Positions 35,139-44,638 of a DNA stretch of 49,137 nucleotides are shown in pieces. Under the pieces are notes generated by a model. The model had not been told where the DNA came from. It did no database searches and worked only from the letters and a program-made list of their open reading frames with translations. Position 1 is the stretch's first letter. Every line of letters starts with the position of its first letter. Location of the stretch: NCBI GenBank assembly GCA_016719855.1, contig JADJYH010000046.1, forward strand, positions 1-49,137, written 5' to 3'. The translations under genes were made by a program, and so were the position numbers. Source of the DNA: Saprospiraceae bacterium. Lineage in GTDB: Bacteria > Bacteroidota > Bacteroidia > Chitinophagales > Saprospiraceae.

Positions 35139-36947
35139 TTAGGCAGGTTGAGCGGCGGTCTGGAGGGCTGCGGCTTCGGTGGCTCCCGGCATCCCCGCAC
35201 ATTCCTTGAAAATCCGTTTAGTGCAGGTGGCGCAGATGTCGCCGTTCAATTGCGGGACGATGTGCGTAAGTGCTTCTTCTTTTGAAACAAAAAAATGGTC
35301 CTCACCGATTTCCGCCCGGAAACCGCCTCGAATCAGGGTATCCTGCGCATTCAACTTAAGGCCCGCAAAGTAAAGTCCCCCGCCCTTCTGCTTCCATCGG
35401 TGTGCCTCTATCACACACCATTCCGAGCCTGCCACGTCAATGAAGTTGATGCCTCGTGCAATGATGAGCAGGTTCTTCACGTCCGACGCTTCATCGTCCA
35501 CCAGCTCCCTGATTTCAGCGGCAATATGCATCACCGAGCCAAAGAAAATGGAGCCGTCAATCCGCAAAATCTTCATTTGTGGGCATTCCGGTAGCAGCTT
35601 CCGCTCCAAATAGATGAACCGTCGTTTCGGATCTTCTGGGTCGGGAGCCATCACGGCCACGTTGGGTGTGGAGGAACGCTGGAGGTAGAAAATCAAGGAG
35701 AAAATGACGCCAATGAACACGGCGTTTTCGAGGTCGGCCACCAGCGTGGCCACGAACGTGATGGCCATCACGATGGTCTGCCGCTTGCTCGACCTTGTCA
35801 CCGTTTTTGCGAATTCAAAATCAATCAGGTTGTAGGCTACCATCAAAATCACGGCCGCCATTGCTGGGATCGGCATGTAGGCTATCAGCGGCGCTATTAG
35901 CAAAACTATCCCCATCAAGAACAGGGATGCAAACACCGCCGACAGCGCCGTCTTGGCCCCAGACTCATAATTCAAGGCGCTACGGGTAAACGAACCAGCC
36001 CCGGCATAACTAGCGAAAAAGCTGCCAATGATGTTGGACAAACCTTGCCCAATGAACTCCTGGTTGTTGTCCAAAACTTGTCCTGATTTTGCCGAAATAG
36101 AGCGGGCTATGGCTACCGTTTGAATCAAACCCAAAAGTGCAATGGCAAATGCGCTTTGTGACAATTCAGTTAATGCATGGAAGCTGAAATCAGGCATTGA
36201 AAAATGTGGCAGCCCACCTGATACATGTCCAACCATTTTTATACCGACCGCTTCCCCTCCCAAAGCAAAGGCCAACAAGCTTCCACCCACAATGGCTATT
36301 AATAGGTTTGGAACCTTTGGCATTATCTTTTTCGAGAGAATGGCCAAAAACAAAGTAAAGATGCCCACTGCCAAGGAATAAAAATTGGTTAGGTGCAAGT
36401 TGATACCAATTGCCTCCAGTGTGGCGATGAATGATTTGCCCGAGGGGATTTCCAACCCCAAGAAATGCTTTATTTGACTTTCAACAATTAGAATTGCAGC
36501 ACCTGAGGTAAACCCCACCAGCACAACATGCGACACAAAATTGATGAGCGTACCCATTCTGCCTATGCCCAAAGCCAACTGTATGATTCCAGCCATTAAG
36601 GTTATCGTCAGTGCCTTGGCGATAAAGTCTTCGGAACCTGGTTCAACGCCGAGTTGGCTAATTGCAGCGAAAACCACTAGCGAAATCGCTGTGTTTGGCC
36701 CAGAAACCACATGTTTTGATGAACCAAAAAGCGCTGCAACTATAGGAATCACCATGGCCGTGTAAAGGCCATAAATCGGCGGCATACCAGCAATCATGGC
36801 AAAGGCCACGCCCTGAGGCAGCACGATGACCGCCCCGGTCATGCCCGCAATCAAGTCAGCCCTCAACGTGCTGCGGTTCACCTCTGGCCACCAGTTCAGG
36901 AATGGGAAGATGCGATGAAGTAATTTTTCGGCAATTTCAGTCTGCAC
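35139..36947 (-). CDS. SulP-family anion transporter with STAS domain
   Basis: 602 residues, GTG start at 36947; an in-frame TGA lies just upstream, so no earlier start exists. About 11 membrane segments occupy residues 30-430, with the SulP pattern LIAGMTGAVIVLPQGVAFAM, YGLYTAMVIPIVAALFGSSK and FTSGAAILIVESQIKHF. A cytoplasmic STAS domain (about 440-560) has LRIDGSIFFGSVMHIAAEIR and INFIDVAGSEWCVIEAHRW. The last ~40 residues carry CATCTKRIFKEC, a possible metal or redox cluster that is not usual in SulP. SulP proteins move sulfate, bicarbonate or other anions; the substrate is unclear. It is divergent from the histidine-leader region. Confidence 0.9.
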   Translation of the reverse strand: MQTEIAEKLLHRIFPFLNWWPEVNRSTLRADLIAGMTGAVIVLPQGVAFAMIAGMPPIYGLYTAMVIPIVAALFGSSKHVVSGPNTAISLVVFAAISQLGVEPGSEDFIAKALTITLMAGIIQLALGIGRMGTLINFVSHVVLVGFTSGAAILIVESQIKHFLGLEIPSGKSFIATLEAIGINLHLTNFYSLAVGIFTLFLAILSKKIMPKVPNLLIAIVGGSLLAFALGGEAVGIKMVGHVSGGLPHFSMPDFSFHALTELSQSAFAIALLGLIQTVAIARSISAKSGQVLDNNQEFIGQGLSNIIGSFFASYAGAGSFTRSALNYESGAKTALSAVFASLFLMGIVLLIAPLIAYMPIPAMAAVILMVAYNLIDFEFAKTVTRSSKRQTIVMAITFVATLVADLENAVFIGVIFSLIFYLQRSSTPNVAVMAPDPEDPKRRFIYLERKLLPECPQMKILRIDGSIFFGSVMHIAAEIRELVDDEASDVKNLLIIARGINFIDVAGSEWCVIEAHRWKQKGGGLYFAGLKLNAQDTLIRGGFRAEIGEDHFFVSKEEALTHIVPQLNGDICATCTKRIFKECAGMPGATEAAALQTAAQPA

Positions 36948-37111
36948 GACTGGTCAGGATTTTCACAACAAAAAGTACAGCAGAGACAATGAAAATATCG
37001 TGCAAAATAATGCCATCTGTTAGGTACTTGTGTAACCATAGTCACATTCTTTGCTCATCGAGGCAATTGGACGTTCAGAATACGGTCATTTCACCAAAAA
37101 ATTGACGAAAG

Positions 37112-37142
37112 TTGCGACTGAACCAAAACCCACTTAGTTTTG
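37112..37142 (+). promoter_or_regulatory. Promoter of the histidine-rich leader
   Basis: TTG at 37112-37114, a 20-nt spacer, TAGTTTTG at 37135-37142. Transcription should start about 5-8 nt later, almost at the ATG 37151, so the leader would be translated leaderless. Confidence 0.6.
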
Positions 37143-37150
37143 CCGCCATC

Positions 37151-37222
37151 ATGAAAAATTTCATCCACATCCATCATCATCATTTCTACTCACCGCCCAC
37201 CTGCGAGCAGTCCTGTTTTTGA
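37151..37222 (+). CDS. Histidine-rich leader peptide (his-type attenuator)
   Basis: 23 codons from ATG 37151 to TGA 37220-37222. The peptide begins MKNFIHIHHHHFY and ends SPPTCEQSCF. Five of seven consecutive codons (37166-37183) are histidine (one CAC, four CAT), with one Ile between. This is the hallmark of a ribosome-sensing histidine leader, as known from his operons. It sits directly under a clean promoter and 24 nt before a strong terminator, so charged His-tRNA levels could decide read-through. The gene behind the terminator is not a his gene but a monooxygenase-like one. It is too small for normal gene calling, so homology would be the deciding evidence. Confidence 0.65.
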   Translation: MKNFIHIHHHHFYSPPTCEQSCF

Positions 37223-37246
37223 TGTGAAATGACTTTTTTCACGCTC

Positions 37247-37287
37247 AAAAAAAGGCTTGTCGGTTCGCTTGGCAAGCCTTTTTTTTA
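37247..37287 (+). terminator. Attenuator terminator after the histidine leader
   Basis: AAAAAAAGGCTTG (37247-37259) and CAAGCCTTTTTTTT (37273-37287) form an intrinsic terminator with a long T tract, 24 nt past the leader stop and 158 nt before the next gene. Confidence 0.85.
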
Positions 37288-37445
37288 TTTGATTTATTGA
37301 GGATTGAAGATGTTGCGGAGTTTTCGGAAATTAGTGGCGTCAAATACGTTCGGGGTCAATTTCGGGTTTCCGGGCCGTTGATGAATGACATTATGAATGG
37401 CTTGGCCCTAAACCCGTAACCATTGAAATCAAATAAAACCCATTC

Positions 37446-38716
37446 ATGGAAGCATACGCCCAAGCGCTCAACATTGCCGTCCCTTTTTTCCTGCTGCTCA
37501 TCACCATTGAAGCGGTGGCGGCACGGCTGATGGGGCTGCCCGTCAACCGGGGCGCCGACATGATTTCGAGCCTCAGCAGCGGCATCACCAACGTGGTGAA
37601 GGACGTGCTTGGCCTCAGCATCGCCATCGTCAGCTACGGCTGGATGGTACAGCACCTCGCCATTTTTGAAATCAAGGCCACTTGGCTCGTGTTCGTGCTG
37701 GCGTTCGTGGCCAAGGACTTCGCCGGGTACTGGATGCACCGGCTGGAACACACGGTCAACTTCCTCTGGAACCGCCACATCATCCACCACAGCAGCGAGG
37801 AGTTCAACCTCTCGTGCGCCCTGCGGCAGAGCATCTCTGAGGTATTCACGTTCATCACGTTTTTCATGCTCCCGGCGGCGCTGCTCGGTATCCCCGTGCA
37901 GGTGGTGGCGGTCATTGCCCCCATCCAGTTGTTTGCGCAGTTTTGGTACCACACGAGGCTCATCGGCAAGATGGGCCCGCTCGAATCTTTCCTCGTCACA
38001 CCGTCGCACCACCGGGTTCACCACGCCATGAACACGGAGTACCTCGACAAAAACTACGGCCAGATTTTCATCGTTTGGGATAAAATTTTCGGCACGTTCC
38101 AGCCGGAACTGACCGAAGTGCCGCCAGTGTATGGCGTGAAACGCCCGGTGCATACTTGGAACCCCATCATCATAGGCTGGCAGCACTTCTGGTTGTTGCT
38201 CACCGACGCTTGGCGTGCCCAAAGCTGGTGGGACAAACTGCGGCTCTGGTTCATGCCGACCGGCTGGCGGCCTGCCGATGTGGCGGCGGCTTACCCCGTC
38301 AGCATCGTAGAGGATGTTTGGCACCTCGAAAAATACGATACCCGCCCCTCTCCGCGCTCACGGCTTGGTCATGGGTGCAGCTTTTTGTCACCCTCCTGTT
38401 GATGTTTTACCTGTTCAACCAAATTGCCAACATCGGGATGCCGGGCATGTTTTGGTACGGGGCCTTCCTGTTTGCCAGCGTTTTCAGCTATACCACGCTG
38501 ATGGACAAGTCTAGGTGGGCGATTTTGACCGAAGTAGTAAAAGTGGCTTTTGGCTTCTTACTGCTGTGGTGGCAGGGTGGTGATTGGTTTGGGCTGGAGG
38601 GCCTTTGGCCAATGGGCGTATACTTGCTTGCAGGGTTCCTGCTCGTTTCATTGGGGGCAGTGGTTTATTTTTCGAGAACGAAGGTTGGGCAGGAGCAAGT
38701 GAGCCGGGGGTGGTGA
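37446..38716 (+). pseudogene. Alkylglycerol-monooxygenase-like / sterol desaturase family membrane enzyme (one frameshift)
   Basis: The ATG at 37446 starts MEAYAQALNIAVPFFLLLIT. About 318 residues are continuous, then an indel in a C run near 38341 shifts to TAWSWVQLFVTLLLMFYLFN and on to the stop at 38716, about 423 residues in total. The di-iron ligands of the fatty-acid hydroxylase superfamily are all present: HRLEH, HIIHHSSEEFN and HHRVHH. The C-terminal hydrophobic tail with four more helices is typical of the AGMO/TMEM195 branch, so oxidative cleavage or hydroxylation of a lipid is likely in the inner membrane. It lies behind the histidine leader and terminator but has no link to histidine that I know. 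Promoter otherwise not seen. Confidence 0.82.
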
Positions 38717-38763
38717 GGTTGGGAAATTATACTTTTGTGGGTTATCAAAACAGAATCAACTAA

Positions 38764-40029
38764 GTGGAAATCCTTATCATCCTCCTTTTCAATCTCGTCA
38801 ACGCAGTTTTCGCCCTGTCGGAAATCGCCCTCGTCTCCGTCAAGCGGCAGCGCATGGTGCAATTGGCCGAAAACGGCAACGCCAAGGCGAAGACCGTCCT
38901 CGAACTGCTGAAAAACCCCGAAGGCTTCCTCTCGGCGGTGCAAATCGGCATCACGCTCATCGGCATCGTGTCGGGTGTGTACGGCGGCGCCACGCTCACC
39001 GACAACTTCCGCCCGGTGGTGGAACAAGTTGAGGTGCTTCGGCCATACGCCCACACCATCGCCTATGTGCTGGTGGTAGGGCTGATCACCTACCTGTCCA
39101 TCGTCATCGGGGAGTTGATTCCGAAAACCCTCGCCATGAAGTTTGCCGAGCCGGTTGCTTTGGGCATTGGCGGGTTCATCAAGTTGTTCAGCCGCATCGC
39201 CAGCCCATTTGTTTGGTTACTGACCTCGTCCACCTACCTTGTTTTCAAAGTATTCGGTGTCAAACCGGCGGAGGAAGAGAAAATTACGGACGAAGAGCTT
39301 CGCTACTTCATCAAAACCGCCGGAAGGCAGGGGCTGCTTGACAAGGACGAAAGCGAAATCCACGACAACGTGCTGTCTTTCAGCGACTTGCGGGCCAAGT
39401 CGCTGATGACCCACCGCCTCGAAGTGGAGTGGGTGGACGTGACTGAATCCATCGGGGACATCGAAAATATGTTGCGGGAAAGCCACCATTCCCATTTCCC
39501 GGCCTGCGAGAAGACTTACGACAAGGTACTCGGCTTCCTCGACGCCAAGGACTTTTTCGCCCGAAAGGACGAGCCGAATTTCCAGTTGCGGAGCATCTTG
39601 AGGGAGCCGGTTTTTATTCCCGAAACCCAGTATGCCATTGATGTACTGCAGCATTTCAAAAAAAGGCGGTGCTATTTTGGCATCGTGATAGACGAGTTTG
39701 GGGCATTCGAGGGCGTACTGACCCTGCACGACATCTCCGAAGCGCTCGTCGGGGACTTGCCCGACAATGACGACGAGTCCTCCGGCATCCTCCGGCGGGA
39801 CGATGGCTCACTACTCGTCAGCGGCCACGTACTCGTCGCCGACCTGAACCACTTCCTGAAAGCCGATTTCTTTCCCGTGAACAACCCGTTTTACAGCACT
39901 ATCGCAGGTTTTATTCTGCACAAATTGGAATATTTGCCGAAGGTGGGCGAAAAGTTTGAGTACCACGAGCGGCATTTCGAAATACTGGACATGGACGGTG
40001 CGAAGATTGACAAGGTGTTGGTGAAATGA
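38764..40029 (+). CDS. CNNM/CorC-type transporter (DUF21-CBS-CorC_HlyC)
   Basis: 421 residues, GTG start at 38764, 47 nt after the previous gene. Residues 1-190 are a DUF21 membrane domain (MEILIILLFNLVNAVFALSE; SVKRQRMVQLAENGNAKAKT; IGITLIGIVSGVYGGATL; VIGELIPKTLAMKFAEPVAL). Two CBS motifs follow, about 210-330 (MTHRLEVEWVDVTESIGD; YFGIVIDEFGAFEGVLTLHD). A CorC_HlyC domain ends the protein (LLVSGHVLVADLNHFL; GFILHKLEYLPKVGEKFEYH). Members extrude or regulate Mg2+/Co2+ and were once called hemolysins. It is intact and may be cotranscribed with the monooxygenase-like gene. Confidence 0.9.
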   Translation: MEILIILLFNLVNAVFALSEIALVSVKRQRMVQLAENGNAKAKTVLELLKNPEGFLSAVQIGITLIGIVSGVYGGATLTDNFRPVVEQVEVLRPYAHTIAYVLVVGLITYLSIVIGELIPKTLAMKFAEPVALGIGGFIKLFSRIASPFVWLLTSSTYLVFKVFGVKPAEEEKITDEELRYFIKTAGRQGLLDKDESEIHDNVLSFSDLRAKSLMTHRLEVEWVDVTESIGDIENMLRESHHSHFPACEKTYDKVLGFLDAKDFFARKDEPNFQLRSILREPVFIPETQYAIDVLQHFKKRRCYFGIVIDEFGAFEGVLTLHDISEALVGDLPDNDDESSGILRRDDGSLLVSGHVLVADLNHFLKADFFPVNNPFYSTIAGFILHKLEYLPKVGEKFEYHERHFEILDMDGAKIDKVLVK

Positions 40030-40313
40030 GTGAGGAGAGTGTCAATTCAAAACATAATTGTGTGAAGCCGCCACTGCTTCTGTCACCTAATAAATGTCAT
40101 TTCTCACCAAAAATCTTAAAAATCTTCTTTTTGATTAAAATTATTTGTTTTAAAATTTGATAATTACAAACATAAAAAACATCTTTGCATCAAGTTTTCG
40201 TAGAAATTGAACATTTGGGTTATTTCAAACATTTTTATTAATGTTATGAATGGCTTACAAAAACGAAGACGAACACCAATTTTAAAAGTGTTTCATCCAT
40301 AAAATCCACTGTT

Positions 40314-41090
40314 ATGGAACTACAAATCTTGGTTAGCAAAAAAGGAACGAAAGTCGTTTTGGCCTCCAGCCTTCACGCAGAGCTTGGCCTTTCGAACAAA
40401 CAGTACGCCGCCAACCTGCGGCACTGGCTCCACGATGTTTACCAATTCCACGACGGCATCCGCAAACCGGAGCATTTCAAGGACTTCGCTCGCCGCCAAT
40501 CCAAGGAAGTGGTGGTGGACGACTACTACCTGTCCATCGAGTTTGCGAAGCTCATCACCCTCAACTCAAAAAGCAAGGTAAAACTGAAATATGCAACTTG
40601 GCTGCTTGGACAAGAAGACACTGACGGGCACAGTGACCTGTTGAGCGTCGAACAAGTAATGGCCGTGCTCGAACTGTCTAAAGTGATGGGACTCGTGTCC
40701 TGCCAGACGGCCTGCGAGCAAAAGCACCTCGAAACCTACGAGGAGCGCAATGGTGGCAGTGCCGCCAACTGGTGGAACTTCCGTTCCAACCTGCTCGGCT
40801 ACTCATCTGAAAAACTGCGGGAAGCCATGCAGCAACTCGGCAAGCGCCCCGATGGCAAGTCGCAGCGGCAGATGCTGATGCAGGTGGACAAGCACGAGAT
40901 GGTGCGCACAGCGGTGGTTGACCTGTTCATGGGCTTGGGCAAGTCAGCAGACTACGCCCGCAGCCTCGGCGACCTCGCCAAAACATTCGCCAGGGAACTG
41001 AACGTGGAGATTTTTGACGACCGGGAAGCCTCGCCTGCTTTTTTGCCCAAACTCAATGGCGAGCTGGCAGAGGAAGTGAAAGGATGTTAG
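40314..41090 (+). CDS. AntA/KilA-like antirepressor-type protein
   Basis: 258 residues, MELQILVSKKGTKVVLASSL. The first ~90 residues resemble the AntA/AntB or KilA-type N-terminus of phage antirepressors: LHAELGLSNKQYAANLRHWL followed by a VVVDDYYLSIEFAKLITLNS stretch. The rest (GGSAANWWNFRSNLLGYSSE; SQRQMLMQVDKHEMVRTAVV; DLFMGLGKSADYARSLGDLA) is conserved-looking but unassigned. I recall similar proteins in Saprospiria and Cytophagales outside prophages, so it may be a domesticated regulator. No phage genes are adjacent. It is preceded by ~280 nt of AT-rich sequence that should hold its promoter, and followed by a convergent word hairpin. Confidence 0.55.
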   Translation: MELQILVSKKGTKVVLASSLHAELGLSNKQYAANLRHWLHDVYQFHDGIRKPEHFKDFARRQSKEVVVDDYYLSIEFAKLITLNSKSKVKLKYATWLLGQEDTDGHSDLLSVEQVMAVLELSKVMGLVSCQTACEQKHLETYEERNGGSAANWWNFRSNLLGYSSEKLREAMQQLGKRPDGKSQRQMLMQVDKHEMVRTAVVDLFMGLGKSADYARSLGDLAKTFARELNVEIFDDREASPAFLPKLNGELAEEVKGC

Positions 41091-41132
41091 TAAAATGCGG
41101 TACTTACAAAGGTGGGAGGGGATGAAAATGGC

Positions 41133-41225
41133 GAGTTGAGGGTTTGTGGACGTGAGAGATTAAGGGTTTGAGGAAGAAAACCTAGCGCTTTCCCAAACCC
41201 TTAAACTCCCAAGTCCTCAAACTCA
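41133..41225. repeat. Octamer word hairpin (GGTTTGAG word) between convergent genes
   Basis: Left arm 41133-41172 is exactly five 8-bp units (best units GGTTTGTG and GGTTTGAG). The right arm is at least four 8-bp units of pattern CYYAARCY, from about 41192 to 41225. Right-arm bases run to the M15 peptidase stop codon (41225-41223). Confidence 0.65.
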
Positions 41226-41977
41226 CTTCACCACCGCCACTTCAAAGTGCATCCCATCCATGCGGCTGAAATGACCGCCCCAGTAGAAGCCGTTTTTGTT
41301 GGCGATGCTGACCATCTCCCGGACACAACCCTTTTGGCCAACGAGGGCAGGCACCTGGCCGAGCTTGTTCCAGGCATAGTTGATGTCGAAGGCAGTGCCG
41401 AAGGAGTGGTTGCTCAAAGTCCTGCGGCTTCCACGAATGTACCGGGGCACGTAGGAACCCTCCCAGGTAAGTATATTTTTTATGAAACCCGCCTTTTCCC
41501 AATCGGCAAACAGGGACTGCAATTGCTGGCGCCCAGTCGGTGAAACTGCACTCTGCCGCTTGGCGGCACATTTTTCATGCCCTTCAACTGTGGAATGTCA
41601 ACGCGCACGATGTTTTTTTCTGCCCAACCATCCGTGACGATGATGGCCTCGGTGCCGTCGCCCGCCGACTTGAACTTGAAGTTGCCGAAGATTTTGGCAC
41701 GGGCGGTATTACCTACCAAGGGATTGAAGCTCGGTTTGTCTGGATAATCAAAGGCTTCTTTTAGGTGGTAGCCAGCCTTGAAGGCGGCGAGGTACGACTT
41801 GGGGCCTACTACCCCATCGCCCACGAGACCGTTCGCCTCTTGGAATTTCACCGTTGCGGTATGGGTTTTTGGCCCAAAATCGCCATCAGCGACAATCTGG
41901 TGATTTTCGAGACCGATGAGGAAGTATTGCCAGCGCTTGACTTGTGGTGAATTTGAACCTAATTTAATCGTTTCCAT
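41223..41977 (-). pseudogene. Peptidoglycan-binding D-alanyl-D-alanine-type peptidase (M15), one frameshift
   Basis: The ATG at 41977 gives METIKLGSNSPQVKRWQYFL, a PG_binding_1 domain (also FQEANGLVGDGVVGPKSYLA). An indel near 41540 interrupts the frame; the next continues LQSLFADWEKAGFIKNILTW and GSRRTLSNHSFGTAFDINYA. SNHSFGTAFD is the M15 S-x-H-x-x-G-x-A-x-D zinc motif, and DGMHFEV supplies the last His. The enzyme should cleave peptide stems of peptidoglycan; about 251 residues in total. No signal peptide is seen at this start. A longer frame to 42109 would begin MQIVFIYSGF, but lacks a good export signal and a start context. Confidence 0.78.
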
Positions 41978-42122
41978 ATTTGAAAGGACTTTTGAGTGAA
42001 AAATCGGGTGCAACTTAGGGGTAATATTTGATATTTTCCAAGGAAGTCCCAAGCTGGTTGCAAAAAGCTGGGTTTTTCGGAATCCGCTGTAAATGAACAC
42101 TATTTGCATTCAGTTTGACAGA

Positions 42123-42150
42123 TTGGTTGCTGTGCAAATTGGTACTTTTG
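42123..42150 (+). promoter_or_regulatory. Promoter of the M14 carboxypeptidase gene
   Basis: TTG 42123-42125, 17-nt spacer, TACTTTTG 42143-42150; start ATG 37 nt further on. Confidence 0.55.
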
Positions 42151-42186
42151 CCCCCTTTGACATCCAATTTTCATAAAAATACCACC

Positions 42187-44565
42187 ATGCGGAATATCCT
42201 ATTGCTTTGTTTTTTAACGGTTTCCATCTCACTCCATGCCCAACGGTTTTCAAGGGTGAAAATCAATTTGGGAACCGACAAAACCCTTGAACAACTGGCT
42301 CAACTCGGCCTCGATGTTGACCACGGGCGGCTACAGCCCGGCAAGTATTTCATTGGCGAATTCGCTGCGGAAGAACTCGAACAAATCCAGACCGCCGGGT
42401 TCAGGACGGAAGTGTTGGTCGCCGACCTCGATGCGTACCGCCGCCAACTGAACGAAGCACCGCAAGCCACCAGCGAGCGTGTGCTGCCACCCTGCCCCGA
42501 CCTCGTGCCCACGCCGTACGAGACGCCCGCCAACTATGTGCCCGGCACGATGGGCGGCTACTTCAGGTACCAAGAAATGCTTGACATGGTTGACCAAATG
42601 GCGCAGATGTACCCCAATTTGGTCAAGGCTAGACAGCCAATCACCACGGCTTACACCACGCACGAAGGTAGGCCGGTGTATTGGCTCAAAATTTCCGACA
42701 ACCCCAACGTGGACGAAGCCGAACCAGAGTTGCTGTACGACGGCGTTCACCACGCCCGTGAGCCGAACAGCATGTCGCAGTTGCTGTTTTACATGTGGTA
42801 CCTGCTCGAAAACTACGATAACGACCTAGAAGTGAAGTACCTCGTGGACAACACGGAAATGTACTTTGTGCCTTGCCTCAACCCCGACGGCTATATTTAT
42901 AACGAAACCACCAACCCCGACGGCGGCGGCATGTGGCGCAAGAACAGGAAAGATAACGGCGACGGCACTTTTGGCGTGGACCTCAACCGCAACTACGGCT
43001 ATCAATGGGGCTTCGACAACGCTGGCTCATCGCCCAGCACCAATTCGCAGACTTATCGTGGCACAGCACCGTTCTCTGAGCCGGAGACCCAGATGATCCG
43101 AGACTTCTGCCTGGCACACAATTTCGAGATTGCGCTCAACTACCACACATTCGGCAACCTACTCATCTACCCCTGGGGCTGGGTGGATGGGGCATCGCCC
43201 GACCACGCCACCTTCTCCACCATTGGCCCGTACATGGCGAGGGAGAACAATTTCCTCAACGGATTTGGCTCGCAAACCGTGGGCTACACCACCAACGGCG
43301 GCTCCGACGATTGGATGTACGGCGAGATGAGTACAAAAGAAAAGATTTTTTCAATGACCCCGGAAGTTGGCCCCAGTTTCTGGCCCAGCTCTGCCGAAAT
43401 TGATGGCCTGAACAAAGCTTGCATGCACATGAACCTCACCGCCGCCCACCTCGTGCTTAACTTCGGGCTACTCAAACCGGGCGGTGACCGTTTCATCAGC
43501 CAACTGCAAGGCTCGGTCTTGTATTCATTGCAAAAAATGGGGCTTGCTGCTGGCCTCCTAACCGTCAAACTGGAGCCAGTCAGCAACAATATCGTTGCCG
43601 TGGGCAGCCCAATCAACTACGGCATGTTCCACCTGGAAGAAGCATCGGGCGGCATCCCGTTCACGCTGAAACCGACTGTTCAGGAGGGCGACCTCGTCCA
43701 GTTCAACCTAGTGCTGGACAATGGGCTGTACCAATGGAGGCAGCCCATCGAACTCATTTACACCACCCTCGCCGAGACTGCTTTCCTCGATGCTGCCGAC
43801 AACCTCAACAGTTGGAATTCTGGCGATTGGGCACTAACGGACGAGCATTTCCACTCGTCGCCGACCAGCATTGCCGACTCACCAAGCGATGATTACGCCC
43901 CCAATGCTTTCAATGAAATTGAGTTACAAACGCCCATTAAAGTTACCGATGCGACCAGCGTTACACTCAGTTTTTGGGCAAAATGGAACATTGAAGAAGA
44001 CGAAGATTACGTGCAAATACTTGGCAATTTCAGCGGCAGCGGCTTTCAGGCGCTCTGCGGAAAATACACCGAGGCCGGCACCGAGGAGCAGTCGTTCGAC
44101 GAGCCAGTTTACGATGGCGTCCAGCAGAACTGGGTACGAGAGGAGATTGATATGACCGAATGGCTCGCAATCGACGACAGCGTCGAGTTCCAGTTTGCGT
44201 TCCGGCTGGTGTCGGACGAGTTCATTGAGGCGGATGGCTTTTATTTCGACGATTTTGAGCTGAACATTGTCAACAAGGGTGGCACTTCCAGCACGTTCGA
44301 CTTCGACAAATCCGACTTCACGCTGACCAGCAGGCCAAACCCCGCACATGACCACGTCATCATTGACCTGAAGGGCGACAACCGCCCAATTGGCACCATG
44401 CAGCTGCAGGTGTTCAATCCGCTGGGGCAAATGGTGGCCCAACAGGCCGTTCAAGGGCAGATTTTCCGGTTGGAGACGGCCAACTGGCATCCGGGCCTTT
44501 ACCAATACAGACTTTCGATGGGCGGCAAATGGTTGCCAGCAGGCCGGTTTGTGGTTTCAAAATAA
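42187..44565 (+). CDS. Secreted M14 zinc carboxypeptidase with T9SS sorting domain
   Basis: 792 residues from ATG 42187 (MRNILLLCFLTVSISLHAQR signal peptide); the in-frame start 24 codons upstream lies in the promoter. Propeptide to about residue 115. The M14 domain has GVHHAREPNSMSQLLFY (zinc HxxE near 189-192), CLNPDGYIYNETTNPDGGGM, GVDLNRNYGYQWGFDNAG, NYHTFGNLLIYPWGW (third zinc His) and FSMTPEVGPSFWP (catalytic Glu). Residues ~530-690 look like a beta-sandwich (DDYAPNAFNEIELQTPIKVT). The C-terminus (SRPNPAHDHVIIDLKGDN to AGRFVVSK) is a T9SS type A domain. It removes C-terminal residues from peptides outside the cell. Intact. Confidence 0.92.
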   Translation: MRNILLLCFLTVSISLHAQRFSRVKINLGTDKTLEQLAQLGLDVDHGRLQPGKYFIGEFAAEELEQIQTAGFRTEVLVADLDAYRRQLNEAPQATSERVLPPCPDLVPTPYETPANYVPGTMGGYFRYQEMLDMVDQMAQMYPNLVKARQPITTAYTTHEGRPVYWLKISDNPNVDEAEPELLYDGVHHAREPNSMSQLLFYMWYLLENYDNDLEVKYLVDNTEMYFVPCLNPDGYIYNETTNPDGGGMWRKNRKDNGDGTFGVDLNRNYGYQWGFDNAGSSPSTNSQTYRGTAPFSEPETQMIRDFCLAHNFEIALNYHTFGNLLIYPWGWVDGASPDHATFSTIGPYMARENNFLNGFGSQTVGYTTNGGSDDWMYGEMSTKEKIFSMTPEVGPSFWPSSAEIDGLNKACMHMNLTAAHLVLNFGLLKPGGDRFISQLQGSVLYSLQKMGLAAGLLTVKLEPVSNNIVAVGSPINYGMFHLEEASGGIPFTLKPTVQEGDLVQFNLVLDNGLYQWRQPIELIYTTLAETAFLDAADNLNSWNSGDWALTDEHFHSSPTSIADSPSDDYAPNAFNEIELQTPIKVTDATSVTLSFWAKWNIEEDEDYVQILGNFSGSGFQALCGKYTEAGTEEQSFDEPVYDGVQQNWVREEIDMTEWLAIDDSVEFQFAFRLVSDEFIEADGFYFDDFELNIVNKGGTSSTFDFDKSDFTLTSRPNPAHDHVIIDLKGDNRPIGTMQLQVFNPLGQMVAQQAVQGQIFRLETANWHPGLYQYRLSMGGKWLPAGRFVVSK

Positions 44566-44638
44566 CCAAGTGCGGAACACATCAAATTTTACTTGTTTTT
44601 TCCGGTAAAAAAAATAGTTTTTCCAAAATGCAGTACCT

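Noticed and set aside
37356..38324. 322-codon minus-strand frame opposite the monooxygenase-like gene
   Set aside because: Shadow of a protein with all three His motifs; composition is His/Arg/Val-rich and no family is recognised.
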